This document shows, one piece after another, positions 24,386 through 31,966 of a DNA stretch of 64,000 bases (position 1 is the first letter of the stretch; every line of letters starts with the position of its first letter). Source of the DNA: Solimonas sp040754295 (lineage in GTDB: Bacteria > Pseudomonadota > Gammaproteobacteria > Nevskiales > Nevskiaceae). The DNA lies in assembly GCA_040754295.1 (NCBI GenBank), contig JBFMCQ010000002.1:62001-126000 (forward strand). Reading direction: 5' to 3'. The position numbers and the translations under genes are program-made. The notes under the pieces were generated by a model, which was not told where the DNA came from, searched no databases, and was given only the letters and a program-made list of their open reading frames with translations.

Positions 24386-24545
24386 GCGCGCCCTTCAAAG
24401 GCAACGCGGGCTTTGGATGTCCGCGGGCTTTTGAAAATTCATCCGCGCCCCCTTGGGTACCCGTCGTTCGCGAGGGCACCGGGCGCGGTCTGCAGGGGCC
24501 GCCCGTGTCCTCACTGGGGCCTCGAACCCAAGGAGCTGAAAGCCA

Positions 24546-25370
24546 ATGGCGAATGTCACTATGCGCCAGTTGCTGGAGGCGGGCGTTCATTTCGGACACC
24601 GCACCCGCTACTGGAATCCGAAGATGCACGAATACATCTTCGGCGACCGCAACCGCATCCACATCATCAACCTCGAGCAGACGCTGCCGATGCTCAAGGA
24701 CGCCTGTTCCTTCGTCGGCAAGGTCGCCGCCAGCGGCGGCCGTGTGCTGTTCGTCGGTACCAAGCGCGCTGCGCGCGAGGCGATCGAGGAGGAGGCCAAG
24801 CGCTGCGGCATGCCCTATGTCAGCCAGCGCTGGCTGGGCGGCACGCTGACCAACTTCAAGACCGTGAAGGGCTCGGTCAAGCGTCTGATCGAGATGGAAA
24901 AGCAGGTCGAGGACGGCTCGATCAACCGGCTTACGAAGAAAGAGCAGCTGAACTTCCAGCGCGAGCTGGAGAAGCTGCGCCGGTCGCTGGGCGGCATCAA
25001 GGAGATGCCAAGCCTGCCGGACTGCCTGTTCGTGATCGACACCGGTTACGAAAAGAACGCCGTCGCCGAAGCGCGCAAGCTCGGCGTGCCGGTGGTGGCG
25101 GTCGTCGACACCAACAACGATCCGTCGCTGGTCGACTGGGTCATTCCCGGCAACGACGACGCCACGCGCGCGATCAGGGTCTACGTCCAGTGCGTGGCCG
25201 ACGCCATCATCGAAGGCCGCGGCAGCAACACCACCGGCCGCGTCGAGGAGTTCGTCGAAGTCGCCGAGGAGCGCCCGGCATTGCGCCGGCCGCGTCCCGG
25301 CGCCCGCAAGCCAGACGGCGGCAGGCCGGCCCGCGGCCGGCGCCCCGCCGCCGAACAAACGGAGGAATAG
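24546..25370 (+). CDS. rpsB: 30S ribosomal protein uS2
   Basis: 274-residue small-subunit protein. The core matches uS2 (MRQLLEAGVHFGHRTRYWNPKM, VLFVGTKRAAREAI, RWLGGTLTNFKT, DTNNDPSLVDWVIPGNDDA). The last 40 residues are an Arg/Pro/Ala-rich basic tail (RRPRPGARKPDGGRPARGRR), longer than in E. coli (241 residues). AAGGAG precedes ATG 24546. It is cotranscribed with tsf 5 nt downstream. Confidence 0.97.
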   Translation: MANVTMRQLLEAGVHFGHRTRYWNPKMHEYIFGDRNRIHIINLEQTLPMLKDACSFVGKVAASGGRVLFVGTKRAAREAIEEEAKRCGMPYVSQRWLGGTLTNFKTVKGSVKRLIEMEKQVEDGSINRLTKKEQLNFQRELEKLRRSLGGIKEMPSLPDCLFVIDTGYEKNAVAEARKLGVPVVAVVDTNNDPSLVDWVIPGNDDATRAIRVYVQCVADAIIEGRGSNTTGRVEEFVEVAEERPALRRPRPGARKPDGGRPARGRRPAAEQTEE

Positions 25371-25375
25371 CAGAA

Positions 25376-26281
25376 ATGGCGCAGATCACTGCCGCCCTCG
25401 TCAAGGAGCTGCGCGACCGTACCGGCGCCGGCATGGGCGACTGCAAGAAAGCCTTGGAGGCCACCGGCGGCGACCTCGAGCAGGCCGTCGAGAAGCTGCG
25501 CATGGAAGGTGCCGCCAAGGCCGACAAGAAGGCCGGCCGCACCGCCGCCGAGGGCGTGCTTGCCTTCGCGGTCGGTGCGGACGCGGTCGCCGTCGTCGAG
25601 CTCAACAGCGAGACCGACTTCGTGGCCAAGGGCGACGATTTCCGCAATCTTGCCAAGCGTGCCGCCGAGCTGGCGCTCAAGCACCGCCCGGCCACCGTCG
25701 AGGCGCTGGTGCAGATCCAGGACGGCGCCGAGACGCTCGAGCAGGCGCGGCGCGCGCTGATCGGCCGCATCGGCGAGAACATGACGATCCGTCGCTTCGA
25801 GGTCGTCACCAAGGCCGGCGGCCCGCTGGTGACGTACATGCATCCCGGCGACAAGATCGGCGTGATCCTGGCGATGGACGCGGGCGACGAGGCGCTCGGC
25901 AGGGATCTGGCGATGCACGTCGCCGCGATGAGCCCGCGCTACGTCGACGCCGCCGCGGTGCCGGCCGACGTGCTCGACGCCGAGCGGCGCATCATCGAGG
26001 CGCAGGTCGCCGAGCAGGCGGCCGGCAAGCCGGCGGAGATCGTCGCCAAGATGGTCGACGGCAAGCTGCGCAAGTTCGTCGCGGAAATCACCCTGCTGGG
26101 CCAGCCGTTCGTCAAGGGCGAGGCCTACGGCCTGAAAGGGGACGACAGCGTCGAGAAGCTGCTCAAGGCGAAGGGTGCCAGGGTCGCGCGCTTCGTGCGC
26201 TTTGCCGTCGGCGAAGGGATCGAGAAGCAGCAGACCGACTTCGCCGCCGAGGTGATGGCGCAGGCGGGCATCAAGGCTTGA
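25376..26281 (+). CDS. tsf: Elongation factor Ts
   Basis: Guanine-nucleotide exchange factor for EF-Tu. The 301-residue protein has the N-terminal UBA-like segment (AALVKELRDRTGAGMGDCKKAL), the T-D-F-V core (NSETDFVAKGDDF) and the C-terminal module (LLGQPFVKG). The Shine-Dalgarno GGAGG lies in the rpsB tail. A strong intrinsic terminator follows, so most transcription of rpsB-tsf ends before pyrH. Confidence 0.97.
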   Translation: MAQITAALVKELRDRTGAGMGDCKKALEATGGDLEQAVEKLRMEGAAKADKKAGRTAAEGVLAFAVGADAVAVVELNSETDFVAKGDDFRNLAKRAAELALKHRPATVEALVQIQDGAETLEQARRALIGRIGENMTIRRFEVVTKAGGPLVTYMHPGDKIGVILAMDAGDEALGRDLAMHVAAMSPRYVDAAAVPADVLDAERRIIEAQVAEQAAGKPAEIVAKMVDGKLRKFVAEITLLGQPFVKGEAYGLKGDDSVEKLLKAKGARVARFVRFAVGEGIEKQQTDFAAEVMAQAGIKA

Positions 26282-26321
26282 TTCGCGCTAACATTGCGCG
26301 TTAGCCCGCGGTAGCGATGTG

Positions 26322-26346
26322 AAAGGCCCCGGTGACGGGGCCTTTT
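26322..26346 (+). terminator. Rho-independent terminator after tsf
   Basis: AAAGGCCCC-GGTGA-GGGGCCTTT is a hairpin of nine base pairs followed by T residues (CCTTTTC). It lies 41 nt after the tsf stop and is the clearest intrinsic terminator in the window. Confidence 0.85.
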
Positions 26347-26406
26347 CATAAGAGAAGCGGCATGCCCGCGCTGCCGCGTCACAACAATGCCGATACCTCG
26401 ATCGCC

Positions 26407-27129
26407 ATGAGCGCCAAACCTGCCTACCAGAGGATTCTGCTCAAGCTGTCCGGCGAGGCGCTGATGGGCCGCATGGATTTCGGCATCTCGCCCGAGGTCA
26501 TGAGCTTTCTGGCGCACGAGATCAAGGGCGTCGTCGAGACCGGCGTGCAGGTCGCGCTCGTCGTCGGCGGCGGCAACATCTTCCGCGGCGAGGGCCTGGC
26601 GCGCTCCGGCATGGACCGGGTCACCGGCGACCAGATGGGCATGCTGGCGACGGTGATCAACGGACTCGCGCTGCAGGATGCGATCGAGCGCATCGATGTG
26701 CCGGTGCGCGTGCAGTCGGCGATCCGCATCAACGAGGTCTGCGAGGATTACATCCGCCGCAAGGCGGTGCGCCACCTGGAAAAGGGCCGGGTCGTGATCT
26801 TTTCCGCCGGCACCGGCAATCCGTTCTTCACGACCGATTCGGCGGCCGCCCTGCGCGCGATCGAAATCAACGCCGACCTGATGCTCAAGGCCACCAAGGT
26901 CGACGGCGTCTACACGGCCGATCCGAAGAAGCAGGCCGATGCGCGCAGGTACGCGGAGCTGACCTATGACGAGGCGCTGGCCAAGCGCCTTGCAGTGATG
27001 GACCAGACCGCCATGGTGCTGTGCCGCGACCACGGCGTGCTGCTGCGTGTCTACGACATGGAGCGCCCCGGTGCGCTCCGGGCGATCGTCATGGGCGACA
27101 CCTCGATCGGCACCCAGGTGCACGCCTGA
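26407..27129 (+). CDS. pyrH: UMP kinase
   Basis: Hexameric amino-acid-kinase-fold enzyme phosphorylating UMP to UDP. Key segments are RILLKLSGEALMG (about 9-21), VVGGGNIFRG (about 55-64), TGNPFFTTDSAAALRA and KVDGVYTADPKK. ATG 26407 (MSAKPAYQR) gives 240 residues, as in E. coli, but lacks a Shine-Dalgarno. ATG 26362 has AGAGAAG just upstream and would add 15 residues; the choice is uncertain. It lies downstream of the tsf terminator and is followed by frr. Confidence 0.95.
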   Translation: MSAKPAYQRILLKLSGEALMGRMDFGISPEVMSFLAHEIKGVVETGVQVALVVGGGNIFRGEGLARSGMDRVTGDQMGMLATVINGLALQDAIERIDVPVRVQSAIRINEVCEDYIRRKAVRHLEKGRVVIFSAGTGNPFFTTDSAAALRAIEINADLMLKATKVDGVYTADPKKQADARRYAELTYDEALAKRLAVMDQTAMVLCRDHGVLLRVYDMERPGALRAIVMGDTSIGTQVHA

Positions 27130-27156
27130 AGTCGCGGCGCAAACGGAGAATCGCAA

Positions 27157-27714
27157 ATGCTCAACGACATCAAGAACGACGCCGCCAAACGCATGCAGAA
27201 ATGCGTCGACACGCTCAAGGCGGAGCTGATGAAGCTGCGCTCCGGGCGCGCCAACGCGGCGCTGCTGGACCACGTGCGCGTCGATTACTACGGATCGGAA
27301 GTGCCGATTTCGCAGGCGGCGTCGGTGACGGTCGAAGACGCGCGCACGATCTCGATCACCGCCTGGGACAAGGCGATGATCGGTGCCATCGAGAAAGCCA
27401 TCCTGACGTCGGATCTCGGGCTCACGCCGAACACCGCCGGCACCGTGATCCGCATCGTCATGCCGCCGCTGACCGAGGAGCGCCGCCGCGAGCTGACCAA
27501 GGTCGTGCGCCACGAGGCGGAGAACGCCCGCGTGGCCGTGCGCAACGTGCGTCGCGACGCCAACCACGCGATCAAGGAGCTGGAGAAGAGAAAGGAGATC
27601 AGCGCCGACGAGGTCAAGCGCGGCGAAACCGAAATCCAGAAGCTGACCGACCAGTTCGTCGCCAAGGTCGACGAGGCGGCGGCCGCCAAAGAGAAAGAGC
27701 TGCTGTCCATCTGA
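27157..27714 (+). CDS. frr: Ribosome recycling factor
   Basis: 185-residue tRNA-shaped protein that splits post-termination ribosomes with EF-G. Characteristic text is MLNDIKNDAAKRMQKCVDTLK, LRSGRANAALLDHVRVDYYG, PLTEERRRELTKVVRHEAENARVAVRNVRRDAN. GGAG precedes ATG 27157. It is coupled with pyrH 27 nt upstream. Confidence 0.97.
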   Translation: MLNDIKNDAAKRMQKCVDTLKAELMKLRSGRANAALLDHVRVDYYGSEVPISQAASVTVEDARTISITAWDKAMIGAIEKAILTSDLGLTPNTAGTVIRIVMPPLTEERRRELTKVVRHEAENARVAVRNVRRDANHAIKELEKRKEISADEVKRGETEIQKLTDQFVAKVDEAAAAKEKELLSI

Positions 27715-27771
27715 GCCGGCCGGCGCGCGCGCAACGCCCCGCGATCCCGTCGCTTCGCCGTCCACCTTGCC

Positions 27772-28491
27772 ATGACCGCCACCGCTCCCGAGCTTCCGCA
27801 GCCCTCCGTTCCCCGCCACGTCGCGATCATCATGGACGGCAACGGCCGCTGGGCGCAGAGCCGTGGCCGGCCGCGTGCGGTCGGCCATCGCGCCGGCGTG
27901 CGTGCGACGCGCAAGATCGTGCGCGCGGCGATGCAGTCGGGCGTCGAGGTGCTGACGCTGTTCGCGTTTTCGCAGGAGAACTGGAATCGTCCCGAGCTGG
28001 AAGTGCGGCTGCTGATGCAGCTGTTCGTCACCACGCTCGCGCGCGAGATCAAGTCGCTGCACAAGAACGGCATCCGCGTCCGTTTCATCGGCGATCATTC
28101 CGACTTCGCTCCGGAGCTGCGCAAAGAGATGCAGCGCGCCGAGGCGCTGACGGCAGCCGATACACGCCTGCAGCTCGTCGTCGCCGTCGGCTACGGCGGG
28201 CAGTGGGACATCGTCCAGGCGGCGCGCGAGCTCGCGCAGTCCGGCGAGCCGATCACCGCCGAAGGCATCGAGCGGCAGCTCGTCACGCGGGAGCTGCCGG
28301 CGCCGGACCTGCTGATCCGCTCCGGCGGCGAGAGCCGCATCAGCAACTTCCTGCTGTGGCAGTTGGCCTATACCGAGCTGTACTTCACGCCGACCCTGTG
28401 GCCGGACTTCGACGATGCGGCATTCGCGGCGGCACTCGAGTGGTACGCCGGTCGCGTGCGGCGCTTCGGACGCGTGCCCGAAGCGGCATGA
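27772..28491 (+). CDS. uppS: Undecaprenyl diphosphate synthase (cis-prenyltransferase)
   Basis: Makes the C55 lipid carrier for peptidoglycan and LPS from IPP and FPP. The 239-residue protein has HVAIIMDGNGRWAQSRG (catalytic Asp, about 16-32), FAFSQENWNRP, and the C-terminal LLIRSGGESRISNFLLWQLAYTE with conserved Arg and Glu. The stop is followed within 6 nt by the left arm of a heptamer hairpin that separates it from cdsA. Confidence 0.97.
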   Translation: MTATAPELPQPSVPRHVAIIMDGNGRWAQSRGRPRAVGHRAGVRATRKIVRAAMQSGVEVLTLFAFSQENWNRPELEVRLLMQLFVTTLAREIKSLHKNGIRVRFIGDHSDFAPELRKEMQRAEALTAADTRLQLVVAVGYGGQWDIVQAARELAQSGEPITAEGIERQLVTRELPAPDLLIRSGGESRISNFLLWQLAYTELYFTPTLWPDFDDAAFAAALEWYAGRVRRFGRVPEAA

Positions 28492-28496
28492 AGCGG

Positions 28497-28588
28497 TTTC
28501 CAGTCGGTAGTTTCCAGTTTCCAGTCAAGGCGGATGCCGTTGCTGGAGTGTTTTTCTCTGGAAACTGGAAACTGGAAACTGGAAACTG
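28497..28588. repeat. Inverted heptamer arrays between uppS and cdsA
   Basis: Left arm: TTTCCAG (28497), a degenerate unit TCGGTAG (28504), TTTCCAG (28511) and TTTCCAG (28518), in perfect 7-nt phase. Right arm: CTGGAAA four times from 28558 plus CTG. The arms are exact inverses apart from the degenerate unit, with a 33-nt loop. The element fills the whole uppS-cdsA spacer, and its last GGAAA lies about 9 nt before the cdsA ATG, where a Shine-Dalgarno would be. Confidence 0.95.
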
Positions 28589-28594
28589 CTTCTC

Positions 28595-29413
28595 ATGCTG
28601 ATTCAGCGCGTCCTTACCGCCCTGGTCCTGCTGCCGCTGCTGCTCGGGCTGGTCTGGTGGGCGCCGACGGCGGCGGTCTACGGCGTCTTCGCGCTCGCCG
28701 GTGTGGTCATCGCCTGGGAGTGGGCCGGGCTGATGCGCCTGGGAGGGCAGGGGCGGGCCGCTTACGCGGCGCTGCTGGCGGTACTGCTCGTCGGCGCATG
28801 GTGGACGCCGCTACGCGCGACGTGGCTGCCGTGGCTGCTCGCGGCCGCCTGTCTGTGGTGGCTGCTCGCGCCGGCGCTGTTCCGCGGCTTTCCGCAGAAT
28901 CTGCAGCGCCGGCCGCCGGGGGCGCCGCTGATGGGCGCGCTGGGCGCCCTGCTGATCGTCTCCACGATTCTGGCGCTGGCTGGGCTGCACGCCCAGCCGG
29001 ACGGTGCGCTGCGCCTGCTCTACGTCCTGTTCCTCGTATTCGCCGCGGATACCGGTGCCTTTCTCGCCGGCCGCAGCCTCGGCCGGCACAAGCTCGCGCC
29101 GGCGATCTCGCCGGGCAAGACGATCGAAGGCGCTGCTGGCGGTCTGCTGCTGTGCGCGGCCTGGTCGCTGACCGCGGGCGTCTACGTCTTCGCCGTCGAA
29201 GGTGCGCAGGTCGGGTGGCTGCTCGGTCTGTCGCTGCTGGCGGGCTCGGCGAGCATCGTCGGCGATCTCGTCGAGTCGATGTTCAAGCGTCTCTCCGGAC
29301 TCAAGGACAGCGGCCATATCCTGCCCGGTCACGGCGGCCTGCTCGACCGCGTCGACAGCATCCTCGCCGCCGCTCCGGTGATGGTGTTCGGGCTGGCGCT
29401 GACCGGCTTGTAA
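28595..29413 (+). CDS. cdsA: Phosphatidate cytidylyltransferase
   Basis: Integral membrane enzyme making CDP-diacylglycerol, the precursor of all phospholipids. The 272-residue protein has about eight membrane helices and the C-terminal signature S-x(8)-K-R-x(4)-K-D-x(5)-P-G-H-G-G (SMFKRLSGLKDSGHILPGHGGLLDRVDS, about 228-255). The start lies directly behind the heptamer hairpin. The stop is 2 nt before dxr. Confidence 0.96.
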   Translation: MLIQRVLTALVLLPLLLGLVWWAPTAAVYGVFALAGVVIAWEWAGLMRLGGQGRAAYAALLAVLLVGAWWTPLRATWLPWLLAAACLWWLLAPALFRGFPQNLQRRPPGAPLMGALGALLIVSTILALAGLHAQPDGALRLLYVLFLVFAADTGAFLAGRSLGRHKLAPAISPGKTIEGAAGGLLLCAAWSLTAGVYVFAVEGAQVGWLLGLSLLAGSASIVGDLVESMFKRLSGLKDSGHILPGHGGLLDRVDSILAAAPVMVFGLALTGL

Positions 29414-29415
29414 CC

Positions 29416-30591
29416 ATGCAACGGCTCGTCGTTCTCGGTGCAACCGGCACGGTCGGGCGCAGCACGCTCGATGTTGCGCAGCGCAACCGCGAGCGCATTT
29501 CGGTGCTCGGCCTGTCGGCGAACCGCGACATCGACGGCCTGCTCGCGCTGTGCCGGGAGTTCCAGCCCGCGTATGCCGCAATGTCGGATACGGCTGCCGC
29601 CGCAGCCTTGCGTGCGCAGCTCGCCGCGGCCGGGCTGCGCACGCGGGTGCTCGCCGGTGCTGCCGGCGTGGCCGAGCTCGCGGCGCTGGCCGAAGCCGAC
29701 CAGGTCATGTCGGCGATCGTCGGTGCGGCCGGCCTGCTGCCGACGCTGGCTGCCGTACGCGCCGGCAAGCGCGTGCTGATCGCGAACAAGGAGCCGCTGG
29801 TGATGGCGGGCGGCCTGCTGCTCGCCGAGGCCGCGCGCTCGGCTGCGACGCTGATCCCGATCGATTCCGAGCACAACGCGATCTTCCAGTGTCTGCCTGC
29901 CGGCAGCCGCTGCGGCGAGCGGCCGGCGGGCGTCGCGCGCCTGATCCTGACCGCGTCCGGCGGGCCGTTCCGCGAGCTGCCGCTGGCGCAGCTCGCCACG
30001 GTGACGCCGGCGCAGGCCGTGCGTCATCCGAACTGGGTCATGGGGCCGAAAATCTCGGTCGACTCGGCGACGATGATGAACAAGGGCCTCGAGCTGATCG
30101 AAGCCGCGGTGCTCTACGCGCTGCCCGACGCGCGCCTCGAGGTCGTGATCCATCCGGAAAGCCTGATCCACTCGATCGTCGAATACGTCGACGGCTCGAT
30201 GCTCGCGCAGCTCGGCCACTCCGACATGCGCGTGCCGATCGCGCACGCGCTCGCCTGGCCCGAGCGCTGGGCTTCGGGCGTCGGCGGCCTCGACCTGCCG
30301 GCGCTGGCGCGCATGCGCTTCGAGGCGCCGGACTTCGCGCGCTTTCCGTGCCTGCGCCTGGCACGAGAGGCGCTGCGTGCCGGAGGGGCGGCGCCGGTGG
30401 TGTTGAACGCCGCGAACGAAGTCGCTGTCCAAGCGTTCCTGGAGGCGCGCCTGCCTTATGCCGGAATCGCAAGGCTGATCGAGCGAACACTCGACGCTGC
30501 CGGGGGCGAGGCTCCGAACGATGATCTGGAGGCGATTCTGGCTGTCGACGCCCGGGCGCGCGCCATAGCGGGAGAATTACTGAATGCTTGA
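29416..30591 (+). CDS. dxr: 1-deoxy-D-xylulose 5-phosphate reductoisomerase
   Basis: Second enzyme of the MEP isoprenoid pathway, NADPH-dependent. The 391-residue protein has the dinucleotide motif VLGATGTVGRSTLDV (about 5-19), the ANKEPLVMAG and PIDSEHNAIFQ segments, and KISVDSATMMNKGLELIEA with metal-binding residues. It joins ispD and ispF elsewhere in the window as a MEP-pathway gene. The stop overlaps the rseP start by 8 nt. Confidence 0.97.
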   Translation: MQRLVVLGATGTVGRSTLDVAQRNRERISVLGLSANRDIDGLLALCREFQPAYAAMSDTAAAAALRAQLAAAGLRTRVLAGAAGVAELAALAEADQVMSAIVGAAGLLPTLAAVRAGKRVLIANKEPLVMAGGLLLAEAARSAATLIPIDSEHNAIFQCLPAGSRCGERPAGVARLILTASGGPFRELPLAQLATVTPAQAVRHPNWVMGPKISVDSATMMNKGLELIEAAVLYALPDARLEVVIHPESLIHSIVEYVDGSMLAQLGHSDMRVPIAHALAWPERWASGVGGLDLPALARMRFEAPDFARFPCLRLAREALRAGGAAPVVLNAANEVAVQAFLEARLPYAGIARLIERTLDAAGGEAPNDDLEAILAVDARARAIAGELLNA

Positions 30592-31939
30592 AGTGATGTG
30601 GTCGGTCGCCGGCTTCGTCGTCGCGATCAGCGTGCTCGTGGCGTTTCACGAGTTCGGCCATTTCTGGGTCGCGCGCCGCTGCGGCGTGAAGGTGCTGCGT
30701 TTCTCGATCGGTTTCGGCCGGCCCTTGTGGTCGCGGCGCGACGCCGAGGGTGTCGAGTGGGTCGTCTCGGCGCTGCCGCTGGGCGGCTACGTGAAGATGC
30801 TCGACGAGCGCGAGCAGGAAGTGGCCCCGGGCGAGCGCCACCTCGCGTTCAACAACGCCAGCGTCTGGCGGCGCATCGCCATCGTCGCCGCCGGACCGGC
30901 GTTCAATTTCGGGCTGGCGATCCTGCTGTACTGGGCGGTCTACGTCATCGGCGTGGAGGGTCTCAAGCCGCTGCTCGCGACGCCGGAGCCGGCCAGCGTC
31001 GCCGCGCGTGCCGGTATCGACGGCGGCGAGGAAGTTCTCGCGATCGAGGGTGACGCGGTCGCGACCTGGACCGATCTGCGTACCAAGCTCATCGACCACG
31101 CGCTCGACGGCGGCAGCATCGTGCTGCAGCTGCGCGAGCGTGAAGGCGGCGAGCGTGCGGTGACGCTGGATCTCTCCGGCGTGCGCGTCGATCCGGAATT
31201 CCTGTTCGATGACGTCGGCTTGAGGCCCTACGAGCCGCCGCTGCCGCCGGTGCTGTCCGAGGTGCTCGCCGGCGAGCCGGCGCAGGCGGCCGGCTTCAGG
31301 CCCGGCGACGAGCTGCTGAGCTACGACGGCGTGCCGATCGAATCCTGGCAGCAGTGGGCACAGTGGCTACGCGCGCATCCCGGCGAAGTCGTGCGGGTGA
31401 AGCTGCGCCGTGGCAGCGAAGTGCTCGAGCTGAGCCTGGTCATCGGCCGCCACGAAGAGGGCGGGCGCGTGATCGGCCGCTTCGGCGCCGCCGTGGCGAA
31501 CCCGGGGGACTTGTGGCAGGATTTGCGCGCCGTGAGCCGCTTGGGGGTGGCTGAAGCCGTACCGGAAGCCCTGGTGCAAACCTGGCGGGTGTCATGGATG
31601 ACGCTACGCCTGCTCGGGCGGATGGTGACCGGCGAGGTGTCCGTCAAGAATGTCAGCGGCCCGATCCAGATCGCGCAGGTGGCGGGGTATTCAGCGCAGA
31701 TCGGGCTCGTCTCGTTCCTGAGCTTCATGGCGATCGTCAGTGTCAGCCTCGGCGTTCTGAACCTGCTCCCGGTTCCGGTCCTCGACGGCGGGCATTTGCT
31801 GTACTACGCAATCGAGGCGCTGAAGGGCTCGCCGGTCTCGGAGCGCGCTCAGGCTGCGGGGCAGCGACTTGGCCTGACGCTGCTCGCCTTGCTAATGGGG
31901 CTGGCCTTTTACAACGACATCCTGCGGCTGTTGAACTGA
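30584..31939 (+). CDS. rseP: Site-2 protease RseP
   Basis: Inner-membrane zinc protease that cleaves anti-sigma factor RseA in the envelope stress response and clears remnant signal peptides. The 451-residue protein has HEFGH (about residues 22-26) in the first membrane helix, two tandem periplasmic PDZ domains (about 125-300) and the C-terminal PVPVLDGGHLLYY third-ligand motif. It is translationally coupled to dxr and followed by bamA, the canonical order. Confidence 0.97.
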   Translation: MLEVMWSVAGFVVAISVLVAFHEFGHFWVARRCGVKVLRFSIGFGRPLWSRRDAEGVEWVVSALPLGGYVKMLDEREQEVAPGERHLAFNNASVWRRIAIVAAGPAFNFGLAILLYWAVYVIGVEGLKPLLATPEPASVAARAGIDGGEEVLAIEGDAVATWTDLRTKLIDHALDGGSIVLQLREREGGERAVTLDLSGVRVDPEFLFDDVGLRPYEPPLPPVLSEVLAGEPAQAAGFRPGDELLSYDGVPIESWQQWAQWLRAHPGEVVRVKLRRGSEVLELSLVIGRHEEGGRVIGRFGAAVANPGDLWQDLRAVSRLGVAEAVPEALVQTWRVSWMTLRLLGRMVTGEVSVKNVSGPIQIAQVAGYSAQIGLVSFLSFMAIVSVSLGVLNLLPVPVLDGGHLLYYAIEALKGSPVSERAQAAGQRLGLTLLALLMGLAFYNDILRLLN

Positions 31940-31966
31940 AGTCAAGTCAAAGAAAATCGCAACCCG

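Noticed and set aside
24386..24545. rpsB leader considered as a riboswitch
   Set aside because: No known aptamer pattern was recognised; a ribosomal-protein leader is more likely but its structure could not be established by eye.
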